From: Chachezhania antarctica
GTDB lineage: Bacteria > Pseudomonadota > Alphaproteobacteria > Rhodobacterales > Rhodobacteraceae
Length of the DNA stretch: 64,000 nt
Direction of reading: 5' to 3'
Assembly (NCBI RefSeq): GCF_003646465.1
Contig: NZ_QZEX01000010.1
Span: 62,001-126,000, forward strand
Notes under the pieces: model-generated
What the model was told of the DNA's origin: nothing
The model's input: the letters and a program-made list of their open reading frames with translations, nothing else
Databases searched by the model: none
In this document: in pieces, positions 1-9,038 of the stretch
How the letters are laid out: every line of letters starts with the position of its first letter
Position numbering within the stretch: the stretch's first letter is position 1
Translations under genes and position numbers: made by a program

Positions 1-891
1 GGCCAATCGCTGGCGCACTGCCTGCTTGTCCCACAGCACACCACCGAAAGCCTTGCGCTGCTTGACGTAATCCACAGTCATTTCCAGTGCGGATTGCGCC
101 TCGGCGCAGGCCATTGCACCCAGCACGATCCGTTCGTTCTGGAAGTTCTTCATCACCGAGTAGAAGCCCCGGTTCACCTCCCCCAGCACGTTCTCTGCCG
201 GGATGCGCACATCCTCGAAGATCAGTTCGGCGGTGTCCGAGCACAGCCAGCCGGTCTTGTTCAGCGCCCGGCCGACAGAGAACCCCGGCGTGCCCTTTTC
301 GACCGTGAACATGGTGATCCCGCGCGAGCCCTTGGCGTCCGGGTCGGTCTTGGCGCCGACGAAATAGATGTCGCCATGCACGCCGTTGGTGATGAACATC
401 TTGGTGCCGTTGATCACCCAGTCCGATCCGTCCTGCACCGCGCGCGTGCGCATCCCCGCCACGTCAGACCCGGCGCCCGGTTCGGTCACGGCCACTGCGG
501 CAATCTTTTCGCCCGAGGTGATCGAGGGCATCCAGCGCGCCTTTTGTTCGGGCGTACCGGCGTTTTCAAGATGCGGCGAGGCCATGTCGGTATGGACCAG
601 AACCGTGGCCGAAAACCCGCCGAAGGTGGAGCGACCCGCTTCCTCGGCCAGCACGACGCTGGACATCACATTTAGCCCTGCGCCGCCATATTGCTCGTCA
701 TAGCGCATGCCCAGCACGCCCAGATCGCCCATCCGGCGCAGCACGTCACGCGGCACCATGCCATCCTTTTCCCAAGCGTCGGCCTTGGCCGTCACTTCGG
801 TTTCGATGAAGCGGCGCAGCTGCGCGCGGATCATGTTCAGGTCCTCACTGAACGGGCCTGTGGCCGCATCAATCATGTCATGCTTGGTCAT
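1..891 (-). CDS. Acyl-CoA dehydrogenase, C-terminus cut off by window edge
   Basis: FAD-dependent alpha,beta-desaturation of an acyl-CoA. The gene runs off the left edge; 297 codons are visible of a family that is usually about 380. Seen: the acyl-CoA dehydrogenase signature VTEPGAGSD at residues 135-143, the middle beta-domain ([10 protein letters not shown], 161-170), [10 protein letters not shown] at 214-223, Glu253-Arg254 at the position of the isovaleryl-CoA dehydrogenase type catalytic Glu, and RKAFGG at 279-284 for FAD binding. The start ATG (889-891) overlaps the stop of the carboxylase alpha gene by 4 bases (ATGA), so the two are translationally coupled. As last gene of a TetR-beta-hydratase-alpha operon it probably makes the enoyl-CoA that the carboxylase uses. 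Isovaleryl-, citronellyl- or another branched acyl-CoA are possible substrates; sequence alone does not decide. Confidence 0.9.
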   Translation of the reverse strand, partial: MTKHDMIDAATGPFSEDLNMIRAQLRRFIETEVTAKADAWEKDGMVPRDVLRRMGDLGVLGMRYDEQYGGAGLNVMSSVVLAEEAGRSTFGGFSATVLVHTDMASPHLENAGTPEQKARWMPSITSGEKIAAVAVTEPGAGSDVAGMRTRAVQDGSDWVINGTKMFITNGVHGDIYFVGAKTDPDAKGSRGITMFTVEKGTPGFSVGRALNKTGWLCSDTAELIFEDVRIPAENVLGEVNRGFYSVMKNFQNERIVLGAMACAEAQSALEMTVDYVKQRKAFGGVLWDKQAVRQRLA

Positions 892-2894
892 TGGATTTCC
901 TCTGGATCGAGTTTTACAAGGGGCGCTTGCCCGGCGACGGTGTCGCCGGCGGCGCAGTAGATTTCGGCTACGATGCCCGCAAACGGGGCGACCAGGCTTT
1001 GCAGCAGTTTCATCGCCTCAAGCACCACCAGTGTATCGCCCGCCGCGACCCGATCGCCGGGCGCGACCCGCAGTTCGACCACTGCACCGGGCATCGGCGC
1101 GACAAGCAAGTCTGCCCCGCGGACCTTTCCCGAAGCGCGTTGCAGGTGTCTGTCCTCCAGCGTTTCAATGGCAAACCCGGCCATACCATCCGGCGTTGAC
1201 AGAAACACCTGCCAGTGTTTTTTCGTGCGGCGCAGGTGCGCGGCGCGGGTAAAGGGCACGCCGCCAACGCGCCCTGTCAGGCGGTCGGCGGTCAGGCCGG
1301 GCGCTTCGACGGTAACAGGGGTGTCGTCCGGCAATCTGATCGTCAGATGCCTTTTATCGCCCGCCGCGCTGGTCGGGTCTTCGTCGCCCAAGGCCCAATA
1401 GAAGGCAGCGCCGGGCCGGCCTGCGGGCGCGGTCAGACGCCACGCACCTAGACCTTGCCAAGGGGTGTTCCCGGCCGTCGGGACCAGATGCAAATGCAGG
1501 GCCAGTGTGGCCAGCGCGCGGCTTTGCGCATCGGGTGCGGGGGGTGCCCACCCGTTCACAAACATCTCGACAAGCCCGGCGGTGTGATGCCGGATCGCGG
1601 CAAAGTCGGGATGAATTAACAAGGCGCGCTGAAACGCCAGGTTCAGCCCCAGCCCGCCCACGGCAAAGCCGTCGATTGCGGCCACGCTCTTGCGGATGGC
1701 CTGCGCCCGGTCCGGCGCATGGATGATCAGCTTGGCCAACATGGAATCGTAGTGATGGCCGACAGTTGAACCTTCCCCGACGCCCGTATCCAGCCGCACG
1801 CCCGAAGGCGGCACCCACAGCGTGATCCTGCCGGTTTCGGGGCGGTAATTCTCGGCCGGGTTTTCGGCGGCAACGCGCACTTCGATGGCGTGGCCTTCGA
1901 AGTGTACGTCGGGTTGCTGGAAAGTCAGCCGCTCGCCCCGCGCGATGCGCAACTGCCATTCGACCAAGTCGATTCCGGTGATCGCCTCGGTGACGGGATG
2001 TTCGACCTGAAGGCGGGTATTCATCTCAAGGAAGTAATAGGCGCGGCGCTCGGGGTCATATAAGTATTCAACCGTTCCGGCAGAGCGGTATCCGATCGCC
2101 TGTGCAAGGCGCACGGCGGCAGCGCGCATATGCTCGCGCAGATCGTCTGGCAGATTCGGCGCGGGGGCCTCTTCGATAAGCTTCTGGTGATTGCGTTGCA
2201 GCGAACAGTCCCGGTCGCCGAGATGCACCAGGTTGCCATGCGTGTCGCCTAGCACCTGCACCTCGACATGGCGGGAGCGGAGCGCATAGCGTTCCAAAAA
2301 TACCGCCGGATCGCCGAACGCACCCTGCGCCTCTGCCCGGGCAGAGGCGATGGCCTTGGGCGCGTCGGCCATGTCGGTGACGAGACGCATCCCGCGTCCG
2401 CCACCGCCGGCGCTGGCCTTGACCAGGAATGGCACCCCAAGCGCGCCCGCCTCTTGCAGCAGGCGTGAATCCGATTGATCGGCACCGCGGTACCCGGGCA
2501 GCACCGGCACCCCTGCGGCCTCGGCCGCAGCCTTCGCCGCGATCTTGGACCCCATTTGAGCGATGGCATCGGGTTCCGGTCCGATAAAGACTAGCCCTGC
2601 GGCCTCGACCGCTGCCGCGAAATCCGCGTTCTCGGACAGAAAGCCATAACCGGGATGCACCGCACCCGCGCCCGTGGCGCGCGCAGCCCCCAGGATGGCC
2701 GGGACGTTCAGGTAGCTTTCAGACGCAGCCGCCGGGCCGATACAGACAGCGTGATCCGCCTCGGCTACGAAGGGCGCGTCGCGGTCGGCCTCGGAAAAGA
2801 CCGCAACCGTTTCCAGACCCAGCTTGCGGCACCCGCGCTGGATGCGCCGGGCGATCTCGCCCCGGTTGGTAATCAGGACGCGGGTGAAACTCAT
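888..2894 (-). CDS. Acyl-CoA carboxylase alpha subunit (biotin carboxylase + BCCP), methylcrotonyl-CoA carboxylase type
   Basis: ATP- and bicarbonate-dependent carboxylation of protein-bound biotin, first half-reaction of a biotin-dependent acyl-CoA carboxylase. 668 residues, normal for methylcrotonyl/geranyl-CoA carboxylase alpha. Order: biotin carboxylase N-domain (ITNRGEIARR, 8-17), ATP-grasp with glycine-rich loop around 161-169, ERDCS-like and EMNTRLQVEHPVTE motifs, linking BT region, and a C-terminal biotinyl domain with EAMKL, biotin Lys629. A GTG 12 bases upstream is in frame, but ATG 2894 overlaps the hydratase stop as ATGA and gives the normal N-terminus. Partner is the beta subunit at 3696-5294, with the hydratase between them. 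One of three carboxylase sets in the window. The biotin motif has Leu where most families have Met. Confidence 0.93.
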   Translation of the reverse strand: MSFTRVLITNRGEIARRIQRGCRKLGLETVAVFSEADRDAPFVAEADHAVCIGPAAASESYLNVPAILGAARATGAGAVHPGYGFLSENADFAAAVEAAGLVFIGPEPDAIAQMGSKIAAKAAAEAAGVPVLPGYRGADQSDSRLLQEAGALGVPFLVKASAGGGGRGMRLVTDMADAPKAIASARAEAQGAFGDPAVFLERYALRSRHVEVQVLGDTHGNLVHLGDRDCSLQRNHQKLIEEAPAPNLPDDLREHMRAAAVRLAQAIGYRSAGTVEYLYDPERRAYYFLEMNTRLQVEHPVTEAITGIDLVEWQLRIARGERLTFQQPDVHFEGHAIEVRVAAENPAENYRPETGRITLWVPPSGVRLDTGVGEGSTVGHHYDSMLAKLIIHAPDRAQAIRKSVAAIDGFAVGGLGLNLAFQRALLIHPDFAAIRHHTAGLVEMFVNGWAPPAPDAQSRALATLALHLHLVPTAGNTPWQGLGAWRLTAPAGRPGAAFYWALGDEDPTSAAGDKRHLTIRLPDDTPVTVEAPGLTADRLTGRVGGVPFTRAAHLRRTKKHWQVFLSTPDGMAGFAIETLEDRHLQRASGKVRGADLLVAPMPGAVVELRVAPGDRVAAGDTLVVLEAMKLLQSLVAPFAGIVAEIYCAAGDTVAGQAPLVKLDPEEIQ

Positions 2895-3685
2895 TTCACT
2901 CTCCACGAAGGCACGCTCTTGTTGAGAAAGCTGTTGATGCCTTCAATGCCTTCCCCGGTTTCCCAGGCGTCGGCTAGACGGTCGGCGGTGTAGATCATGT
3001 TGGTTTCCAGATCGTGACTGGCGACATAAGCGATCAGTGCCTTGGTATCCGCCACCGCGCCGGGCGCTGCCTGAAGGTGATCGTGCACCACCCGTTCAAC
3101 GGCGGCATCCAACGCGTCGGCGGCGACGACCTCGGTGAGGAGCCCGATCCTTTCGGCGCGCGCGCTGTCGAAGAGCGCGCCCGACAGCATGGTTTCACGC
3201 GCGTGCACCTTGCCGATGCGGGCCACCACGTAGGGCGAGATATTGGCGGGCAGCAGACCCAGTTTCACTTCGGTCAGGCCATAGCGTGCGCCTTCTGCGC
3301 CGATGGTATAGTCGCAGACCGAAATCATGCCGACGCCACCGCCATATGCCGGCCCGTTGATCCGCCCGATCAGGGGCTTTTGCAGCGTGTCCAGTCGGCG
3401 CAACAGATGCGCGAGCGTGGCGCTTTGTTCGACCCGTTCGGCGCGGGATTTTTCGACGTTTGAGGCGAACCAGTTGAAATCCCCTCCAGCGCAAAAGCTT
3501 TTGCCGGCACCGGTCAGGATCACGATGCGCACCTTGTCATCTGAAGCCAGATCCTCGACCGCGTCGAAAAGCTCGGCGATCAGATCGGCGTTCAGCGCAT
3601 TGTGCTTGTCAGGGCGGTTGAGGGTTACCGTGGCAACGCCACGCGCATCGGTTTCGACAATGATGGTTTCATAACTTGTTGTCAT
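2891..3685 (-). CDS. Enoyl-CoA hydratase, 3-methylglutaconyl/isohexenylglutaconyl-CoA hydratase type
   Basis: Crotonase-fold hydratase, about 264 residues. The oxyanion-hole segment KSFCAGGDFNWF and the second loop NGPAYGGGVGMISVCD are present. The stretch LGLLPANISPYVV is the hallmark I associate with LiuC and AtuE, which hydrate the product of methylcrotonyl- or geranyl-CoA carboxylase, rather than with ordinary fatty-acid hydratases. Being enclosed between the beta and alpha genes of a carboxylase supports that role. Start ATG 3685 is preferred over an upstream in-frame codon because of a GAGG eight bases before it and the usual family N-terminus. Its stop overlaps the alpha start. Chain length of the substrate remains open. 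Confidence 0.88.
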   Translation of the reverse strand: MTTSYETIIVETDARGVATVTLNRPDKHNALNADLIAELFDAVEDLASDDKVRIVILTGAGKSFCAGGDFNWFASNVEKSRAERVEQSATLAHLLRRLDTLQKPLIGRINGPAYGGGVGMISVCDYTIGAEGARYGLTEVKLGLLPANISPYVVARIGKVHARETMLSGALFDSARAERIGLLTEVVAADALDAAVERVVHDHLQAAPGAVADTKALIAYVASHDLETNMIYTADRLADAWETGEGIEGINSFLNKSVPSWRVK

Positions 3686-3695
3686 GACATCGGCC

Positions 3696-5294
3696 TCACA
3701 TTCTGAAGACGGGCGTGTGGCGCCCTTTCTCGGGCACCGACGAGACAATGGCCAGACACAGGCCCAGAATATCGCGGGTCTGTCCGGGCTCGATCAACCC
3801 GTCATCCCAGAGCCGCGACGTGGCGTAATACGGATCGGACTGTTCGCCATATTGGGCACGCACCTGCGCCTCGATCTGCGCAAGATCGGTCTCCATCCTT
3901 TCAGGCTCGCCGCCTTTCTGGCGGCGCAGCTCCTGCATCACGTTGGTCGCGATGTCCGCGGACATGGTGGCCAACTCCGCCATCGGCCAGGCAAAGAGGA
4001 AATTCGGTGCAAATCCGCGTCCGCACATGCCGTAATTGCCCGCTCCATAGGATCCGCCAAGCAGGACTGACAATCGCGGCACCTTGGCAACCGACATGGC
4101 ATAGACAAGCTTGGCGCTGTTCTTGGCGATGCCGCCGCGCTCCGCCTCGGTCCCGACCATGAAACCCGCGATGTTGTGCAAGAACAGTAGCGGGATATTG
4201 CGCTGGTCGCACATCGAGACGAACTGCGCCCCCTTCAGCGAACTGTCCGACATCAGCGCGCCGTTGTTGGCCAGGATACCGACCCGATAGCCGTGGATCC
4301 GCCCGGTGCCGCAAACCAACGTCTCACCCCAGCCGGGCTTGAATTCGCGGAACTCGCCCGCGTCGATCATGCGCAGCAGAACCTCGCGCATGTCGTAGGG
4401 CTGCTTGCGGTCGGCGCTGATGATGCCGAGCAATTCTGACGGATCATGCGCGGGCGGCGCGGGGGCTGCGTCGGGCGGCATCGGGCGCGACTGGCCCAAC
4501 TCGGCCACGATGTCGCGCATCAGCGCCAGCGCATGGTATTCGTCCTCGGCCAGATGGTCGGACACGCCCGAGACGCGCGAATGCATCTCAGCACCACCCA
4601 GCGTTTCGCCATCGGCCACTTCGTTGATCGCCACCTTGACGATAGAGGGCCCGCCCAGATGGATGCGCGCGTTGCCGCGCACCATGATGACCTCGTCCGA
4701 CAGCGCGGGAATATAGGCCCCGCCTGCCGTGCAGCCGCCGAACACGGCCGATATCTGCGGCAAGCCGCTGGCCGACATGTTGGCCTGGCGATAGAAGGAA
4801 TTGCCGAAATGGCGGGCATCGGGAAAGACCCGGTCCTGCTCGGGCAGATAGGCCCCGCCGCAATCCACCAGATAAAGGCAAGGCAGCCGGGTTTCCGCCG
4901 CGATTTCCTGGGCGCGGATATGCTTTTGCACCGTCTCGTGGTAAAATGATCCGCCCTTGACCGTCGCATCATTGGCTATGATCATGCAGGGCAGGCCGTG
5001 GACGATGCCGATGCCGGTCACGATCCCCGCACCAGGCACCTCGCCGCCGTATTGCCCGTAGGCCGCGAGCGACGACAGTTCCAGAAACGCCGTGCCCGGA
5101 TCCACCAGCAAGTCGATCCTCTCGCGGACCAGCAGCTTGCCGCGCTTGCGGTGGCGCTCGACCATGTCGAGGCGCCCGCCCGAGGTGGCCTCGGCAAAGC
5201 GCGCGCGCAGCGTCTCGACCCGCGCGCTTTGCGCCTGGTGATTCCGCGCATAGATCTCTGATGCGGTCAGCACTGCTGTTTCAAGGCGCGCCAT
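3696..5294 (-). CDS. Acyl-CoA carboxylase beta (carboxyltransferase) subunit, methylcrotonyl-CoA type
   Basis: Transfers carboxyl from biotin to an alpha,beta-unsaturated acyl-CoA. 532 residues, both crotonase-like halves present: N-half with GAGIVTGIG, IIANDATVKGGS and GGCTAGGAYIPALSDE; C-half with GILANNGALMSDSSLKGA and SYGAGNYGMCGRGF, ending in TPVFRM as expected. Phe163 (in ARHFGNSFY) fills the acyl pocket position where geranyl-CoA carboxylase has Gly, which favours a short branched substrate such as 3-methylcrotonyl-CoA. AGGAGA precedes ATG 5294 by eight bases. Only 3 bases separate the upstream TetR stop from this start, so regulator and enzyme are probably co-transcribed. Confidence 0.92.
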   Translation of the reverse strand: MARLETAVLTASEIYARNHQAQSARVETLRARFAEATSGGRLDMVERHRKRGKLLVRERIDLLVDPGTAFLELSSLAAYGQYGGEVPGAGIVTGIGIVHGLPCMIIANDATVKGGSFYHETVQKHIRAQEIAAETRLPCLYLVDCGGAYLPEQDRVFPDARHFGNSFYRQANMSASGLPQISAVFGGCTAGGAYIPALSDEVIMVRGNARIHLGGPSIVKVAINEVADGETLGGAEMHSRVSGVSDHLAEDEYHALALMRDIVAELGQSRPMPPDAAPAPPAHDPSELLGIISADRKQPYDMREVLLRMIDAGEFREFKPGWGETLVCGTGRIHGYRVGILANNGALMSDSSLKGAQFVSMCDQRNIPLLFLHNIAGFMVGTEAERGGIAKNSAKLVYAMSVAKVPRLSVLLGGSYGAGNYGMCGRGFAPNFLFAWPMAELATMSADIATNVMQELRRQKGGEPERMETDLAQIEAQVRAQYGEQSDPYYATSRLWDDGLIEPGQTRDILGLCLAIVSSVPEKGRHTPVFRM

Positions 5295-5297
5295 GGC

Positions 5298-5927
5298 TCA
5301 GGTCTCCTGTCTTTCAAGTATTCCGTTGAGAAACACATCGGCATAGGTGCGTGACAGCGCCTCTGCGCTGCCGCGGTGCGGATCGAACCATTCAAGCGTG
5401 GCGTTCAGCGTACCGATCAACATCAGGCGCAGGCGGCGGATGTCCACTTCGCGTTTCAGCGCGCCGTCTGCCTGAAGCCGGGACAACAGGTTGTCCCATT
5501 CGGCCTCATAGGCCCGGCGCGTGTGCAGATTGGCATCGCGGACGGATTGCGGCACCTGCCCGAAAATGCGCACATTGGCCGAGGAATAATCGCTGACGTC
5601 CAGAAGCGCGCGCAGGTGCGCCCCGATCGCTGCCCGCAGGATCGCCTCGGCGCCGGTGCCCTCGGGCAAGGCGGAAACGGCTTGGCGCATGCTCTCATGA
5701 ACGACCTGAATACCTGCATCCAGAACGCGCGCGACGATCTCGTCCTTGGAGCCAAAATGGTAATATATGCTGCCCGCCTTGATTCCAGCGGCCTCGGCGA
5801 TTTTTCTGAGTGACACGGACCCATAGCCCTGTTCGCGGAAGAGCCGCGCCGCAACATCCAGCACGCCATCACGCCCGACCGCCCTCCGGGGGATCTCGTT
5901 GAGCTTGCTCGCTGAGGTATTCGCCAT
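5298..5927 (-). CDS. TetR-family regulator of acyl-CoA catabolism
   Basis: 209 residues, normal length. The N-terminal helix-turn-helix spans roughly residues 18-65; the recognition region reads IAEAAGIKAGSIYYHFGSKDEI. The C-terminal half carries TLNATLEWFDP, also found (LNWTVEWF/Y) in both halves of the tandem TetR at 20497-21852, so these regulators are close relatives. It is the first gene of the carboxylase operon on the minus strand. The palindrome at 5955-5968 lies 28 bases upstream of its start, which suggests autoregulation. Family members commonly release DNA on binding an acyl-CoA; that ligand is inferred here, not seen. Confidence 0.9.
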   Translation of the reverse strand: MANTSASKLNEIPRRAVGRDGVLDVAARLFREQGYGSVSLRKIAEAAGIKAGSIYYHFGSKDEIVARVLDAGIQVVHESMRQAVSALPEGTGAEAILRAAIGAHLRALLDVSDYSSANVRIFGQVPQSVRDANLHTRRAYEAEWDNLLSRLQADGALKREVDIRRLRLMLIGTLNATLEWFDPHRGSAEALSRTYADVFLNGILERQET

Positions 5928-5954
5928 GGGGTCTCTTTACGGTATACTGCCTAA

Positions 5955-5968
5955 CTAACACCTGTTAG
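5955..5968. promoter_or_regulatory. Palindromic operator, site 1 (CTAACA-CC-TGTTAG)
   Basis: Perfect 6-2-6 inverted repeat upstream of the TetR-carboxylase operon. It matches six other sites in this window (8204, 15434, 21863, 30394, 43360, 63017). Probably the operator for one or both TetR-type regulators. The -10/-35 elements around this copy are less clear than at other sites; TATACC just downstream on the minus strand may be a -10. Confidence 0.8.
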
Positions 5969-6069
5969 GTAATTGGTGCCGATGAGTCAATCCTCCCGAA
6001 CGCGTTGGATTGGAATTTGTGGCGAATCCCGTCCGGGCAATCGTCATACGGCCGCCGGAAATGCCGGTC

Positions 6070-6103
6070 GCCAGCCAAGGCTCGAATACGTGGTTTGGCT
6101 GGC
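6070..6103. repeat. Inverted repeat downstream of SDR gene
   Basis: GCCAGCCAA and TTGGCTGGC form a perfect 9-bp stem with a 16-base loop, 6 bases beyond the stop of the minus-strand SDR. No T-run follows on either strand, so it may be a weak or factor-dependent terminator or an mRNA-end stabiliser. The rest of 5928-6108 holds only operator site 1. Confidence 0.5.
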
Positions 6104-6108
6104 GTGGG

Positions 6109-6939
6109 TCAGATCGTGAAGCCGCCGCCGCAAATGATGTGCTGACCCGAAATGAAGTTAGATTCGGGCGTACAGAACAAATAGACCGCGCCAGCGGCCT
6201 CTTGCGGGGTGCCGACCCGGCCCAGCGGAATCATGCGCTCCATCTGGGACAAGAGATCGGGGTTCACGCCGACCTTGATTTCGCGGTCTTCCACTTTGAT
6301 TGTGCTGTCGCCCGCGGCGCTGCCTTCGGTCAGCCGCGTGCGGATCGGGCCAAAGGCCACCGCGTTGACGTTGACCTTGTAACGGCCCCATTCCTTGGCC
6401 ATCGTCCGGGTGACACCCAGAACACCGGCCTTGGCGGCGGCGTAGTTGATCTGGCCGGCATTACCGCCGGTCCCCGCGATGGATGAGATATTCACCACCT
6501 TGCGGAACACTTCCTGCCCTGCAGCAGCTTCTTCTTTGGCCTTGGCGCTGATCACCGGCTGGGCGGCGCGCAGAATCCTGAAGGGCGCAGTCAGGTGAAC
6601 GTCGATGATCGCCTGCCACTGTTCGTCGGTCATCTTCTGAACGACGCTGTCCCAAGTATAGCCGGCATTGTTCACGATGATGTCCAGCCCGCCAAAACTG
6701 TCCACGCCCGTCTTGATGAAACGTTCGGCGAAACCGTCTTCTGTCACGCTGCCGGCGCAGACCACGGCCTCGCCGCCAACCGCACGAATGGCCTCGGCGG
6801 TCTCATTGGCCGGGTCGGCATCCAGATCGTTGACCACCACGCGCGCCCCTTCCGAGGCCAGCTTGAGCGCGATCTCGCGACCGATACCCCGGCCCGAACC
6901 GGAAACCAGCGCAACGCGCCCGTCAAGTTTTCCAGTCAT
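6109..6939 (-). CDS. SDR-family 3-hydroxyacyl-CoA dehydrogenase-like protein
   Basis: Short-chain dehydrogenase/reductase, 276 residues. Nucleotide-binding motif GSGRGIG near residue 14, acidic NDLD following beta-2 (often NAD preference), NNAG, Ser and the catalytic Tyr-x3-Lys (INYAAAKAG) are all present. GGAGGAG lies seven bases before ATG 6939. A stretch between beta-5 and the active site (SAKAKEEAAAGQEV) is longer than in basic fabG-type proteins and resembles multifunctional-enzyme-type SDRs. It lies downstream of the SCP-x thiolase in the same direction (24 bases apart), so oxidation of a 3-hydroxyacyl-CoA before thiolysis is the likely job. AtuB/AtuG-like roles in terpene catabolism are possible. 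Confidence 0.87.
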   Translation of the reverse strand: MTGKLDGRVALVSGSGRGIGREIALKLASEGARVVVNDLDADPANETAEAIRAVGGEAVVCAGSVTEDGFAERFIKTGVDSFGGLDIIVNNAGYTWDSVVQKMTDEQWQAIIDVHLTAPFRILRAAQPVISAKAKEEAAAGQEVFRKVVNISSIAGTGGNAGQINYAAAKAGVLGVTRTMAKEWGRYKVNVNAVAFGPIRTRLTEGSAAGDSTIKVEDREIKVGVNPDLLSQMERMIPLGRVGTPQEAAGAVYLFCTPESNFISGQHIICGGGFTI

Positions 6940-6963
6940 GTTTTCTCCTCCCGATTGGTGCTG

Positions 6964-8148
6964 TCACGCTTTTTCATAAAGCGTGGTCACACAAGCCCCG
7001 CCAAGACCCAGATTATGCTGGAGCGCCAGCCGCGCGCCTTCCACCTGCCTTGCATCTGCCTGCCCGCGCAACTGCTGAACCAGTTCGGTGCATTGCGCCA
7101 GGCCGGTCGCCCCCAGCGGATGCCCCTTGGACAACAGCCCGCCCGACGGATTGGTCACGAATTTGCCGCCATAGGTGTTGTCGCCGTCATCGACGAATTT
7201 TGCCGCATCACCGCGGCGGCAAAGCCCAAGCGCCTCGTAGGTGATCAGCTCGTTATGGGCGAAACAGTCATGCAGTTCGACCACGTCCACATCCTGAGGG
7301 CCGATGCCCGCCGCCTCATAGACCTGATCGGCGGCGCGTTTGGCCATCGAATAGCCGACGACCTCGCGCATGTCATGCGCGCCGAAGGTTTCCGGGCCGT
7401 CCGTCGTCATGGCCTGAGCGGCAATGCGCACCGAGCTGTCCAGACCGTGCTTGTCGGCGAAGGCCTTGGAGCACACGATTGCCGCAGCCGCGCCACAGGT
7501 CGGTGGGCAAGCCATCAGCTTTGTCATGACGCCGGGCCAGACGACCTGTGCCGCCATCACTTCTTCCGGCGTCACTTCCTGCCGGAACAGCGCCACCGGG
7601 TTCCTGGACGCATGCCGACTGGCTTTGGCGCGGATTTTCGCGAAGGTTTCCAGCGTAGTTCCGAACTCTTCCATATGCGCTTTGCCCGCGCCGCCGAAAT
7701 AGCGCAGCGCCAGCGGAATCTCCGTGTTGCCCACCAGCACGTCGGTCTCGGCGTCGAAGGACGTGAAGGGGCTGACCCGATCGTGGAACATCGCGACGAT
7801 TGCGCCAGGCTGCATCTGCTCGAAGCCAAGCGCCAGAGCACATTCCACCGCACCGCTTTCAACTGCCTGACGGGCCAGGAACAGGGCCGACGAACCGGTC
7901 GAGCAGTTGTTGTTCACATTCAGAACCGGTATCCCGGTCATGCCGACGTGATACAAAGCCCGCTGGCCGCTGGTGCTGTCACCATAGACATATCCCACAT
8001 AGGCCTGCTGAACCTTGTCATAATCCAGCCCCGCATCGGCAAGCGCGGCACGGGTGGCCGCAGCAGCCATCACATCATAGCTTTCGGATTTTCCTGGCTT
8101 CTGAAATGGGACCATCCCGACGCCGACGACATAGGCTTTGTCTCTCAT
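6964..8148 (-). CDS. SCP-x-type thiolase / lipid-transfer-like acetyl-CoA acyltransferase
   Basis: Thiolytic cleavage of 3-oxoacyl-CoA. 394 residues from ATG 8148, which has GGAGAGAG just before it; the longer in-frame start at 8178 lacks this. Catalytic Cys82 lies in NVNNNCSTGS; the SCP-x hallmark HDCFAHNEL and C-terminal SKGHPLGATG are present. Proteins of this type (SCP-x, bacterial lipid-transfer thiolases) handle methyl-branched and sterol-side-chain substrates in known cases, which suits the rest of the window. First gene of a two-gene unit with the SDR; promoter and operator site 2 are upstream. Confidence 0.9.
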   Translation of the reverse strand: MRDKAYVVGVGMVPFQKPGKSESYDVMAAAATRAALADAGLDYDKVQQAYVGYVYGDSTSGQRALYHVGMTGIPVLNVNNNCSTGSSALFLARQAVESGAVECALALGFEQMQPGAIVAMFHDRVSPFTSFDAETDVLVGNTEIPLALRYFGGAGKAHMEEFGTTLETFAKIRAKASRHASRNPVALFRQEVTPEEVMAAQVVWPGVMTKLMACPPTCGAAAAIVCSKAFADKHGLDSSVRIAAQAMTTDGPETFGAHDMREVVGYSMAKRAADQVYEAAGIGPQDVDVVELHDCFAHNELITYEALGLCRRGDAAKFVDDGDNTYGGKFVTNPSGGLLSKGHPLGATGLAQCTELVQQLRGQADARQVEGARLALQHNLGLGGACVTTLYEKA

Positions 8149-8201
8149 TTCTCTCTCTCCCATGCTTGGCCCGGCCATCGTGAACGGTAAGCCATGTCAA
8201 T

Positions 8202-8231
8202 TTCTAACACATGTTTGATTTTAGCGCTCAA
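8202..8231 (-). promoter_or_regulatory. Promoter with operator site 2 for thiolase-SDR unit
   Basis: On the minus strand TTGAGC (8226-8231) and TTAGAA (8202-8207) are 18 bases apart and form a plausible sigma-70 promoter. The operator core CTAACA-CA-TGTTTG (8204-8217, plus-strand reading) overlaps its -10, one mismatch from the perfect palindrome. The remainder of the 278-base gap 8149-8426 has one weaker look-alike at 8286-8299 and no gene. Confidence 0.7.
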
Positions 8232-8426
8232 CCTTGATAACTGTCAACATAGCTAAACCGTGATGTAGGGAGCCTGCGTCATTTGCCAACACATGACTGA
8301 TTTTCCTGACCGCGCGTTCCGCAAGCCAGCACCATTCAGGCGTTCGGGTCCCGGCATGACTGTCGATAAACGTCTGACGTCTGGTTCCGGTAACCAGTGG
8401 TACCCAACCCACCAAAAGGAGAGATA

Positions 8427-9038
8427 ATGGCGTATTGTTACGAATTCAAAGGGTTCGTGCCCGTTGTGCCCGAGGATACATATGTCCATCCTCAGGCGGT
8501 TCTGATCGGAAATGTCATCCTGGGTCATGGATGCTATATCGGACCCGGAGCAAGCCTGCGGGGCGACTTCGGCAGGATCGTGATTGGCGACGGGGCCAAT
8601 GTGCAGGACAATTGTATCATCCATTCCTTTCCCGGTCGCGACGCGATCGTTGAATCCGACGGTCATATCGGCCACGGCGCGATCCTGCACGGTTGCACAG
8701 TGGGTCGGAACGCCCTGGTCGGGATGAATGCCGTCATCATGGATGGCGTAGAGCTTGGTGCGGAATCAATCGTCGGCGCGCAGGCGTTCGTGCGGGGCGA
8801 AACGATAGTTCCACCGCGCTCGATGGTGGTCGGATCGCCGGCAAGGGTAATCCGCGACGTCACCGAGAAGGAAGTCGCTTGGAAAACACGCGGAACTGCC
8901 GAGTATCAGCAACTCGCGCGCGACTGTCTGGCCGGATTGAAGCCCGTCGAGCCGCTGAAGGCGGTAGAGACCGACAGGCCGCATATGGCCGCCTCCGACG
9001 TCGTATCCATTCAGGAGGCGCGGCAGAAGCCATCCTGA
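8427..9038 (+). CDS. Gamma-carbonic-anhydrase-like hexapeptide-repeat protein (PaaY/CaiE/YrdA type)
   Basis: 203 residues, a left-handed beta-helix of hexapeptide repeats (VLIGNV, VILGHG, YIGPGA, IVIGDG, etc.) with a C-terminal alpha-helical tail of about 45 residues. The three metal-ligand histidines of gamma carbonic anhydrases are all in place: His66 (CIIHSF), His83 and His88 (IGHGAILHG); Arg45/Asp47 of the LRGD motif also match. AGGAGAG precedes ATG 8427. PaaY-like relatives act as CoA thioesterases in phenylacetate catabolism, others interconvert CO2 and bicarbonate. In a window with three bicarbonate-using carboxylases either role is plausible. It stands alone on the plus strand between two minus-strand operons. 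Confidence 0.85.
   Translation: MAYCYEFKGFVPVVPEDTYVHPQAVLIGNVILGHGCYIGPGASLRGDFGRIVIGDGANVQDNCIIHSFPGRDAIVESDGHIGHGAILHGCTVGRNALVGMNAVIMDGVELGAESIVGAQAFVRGETIVPPRSMVVGSPARVIRDVTEKEVAWKTRGTAEYQQLARDCLAGLKPVEPLKAVETDRPHMAASDVVSIQEARQKPS

Noticed and set aside
94-675. 193-residue plus-strand open frame
   Set aside because: Lies fully opposite the acyl-CoA dehydrogenase; His/Arg/Gly-rich with no family motif, a shadow frame.
6595-8190. 531-residue plus-strand open frame
   Set aside because: Antisense to the thiolase and SDR, which have clear motifs; typical GC-rich shadow.
8286-8299. Second operator-like sequence CCAACA-CA-TGACTG before the gamma-carbonic-anhydrase-like gene
   Set aside because: Four mismatches to the palindrome in the core; kept only as a weak look-alike.
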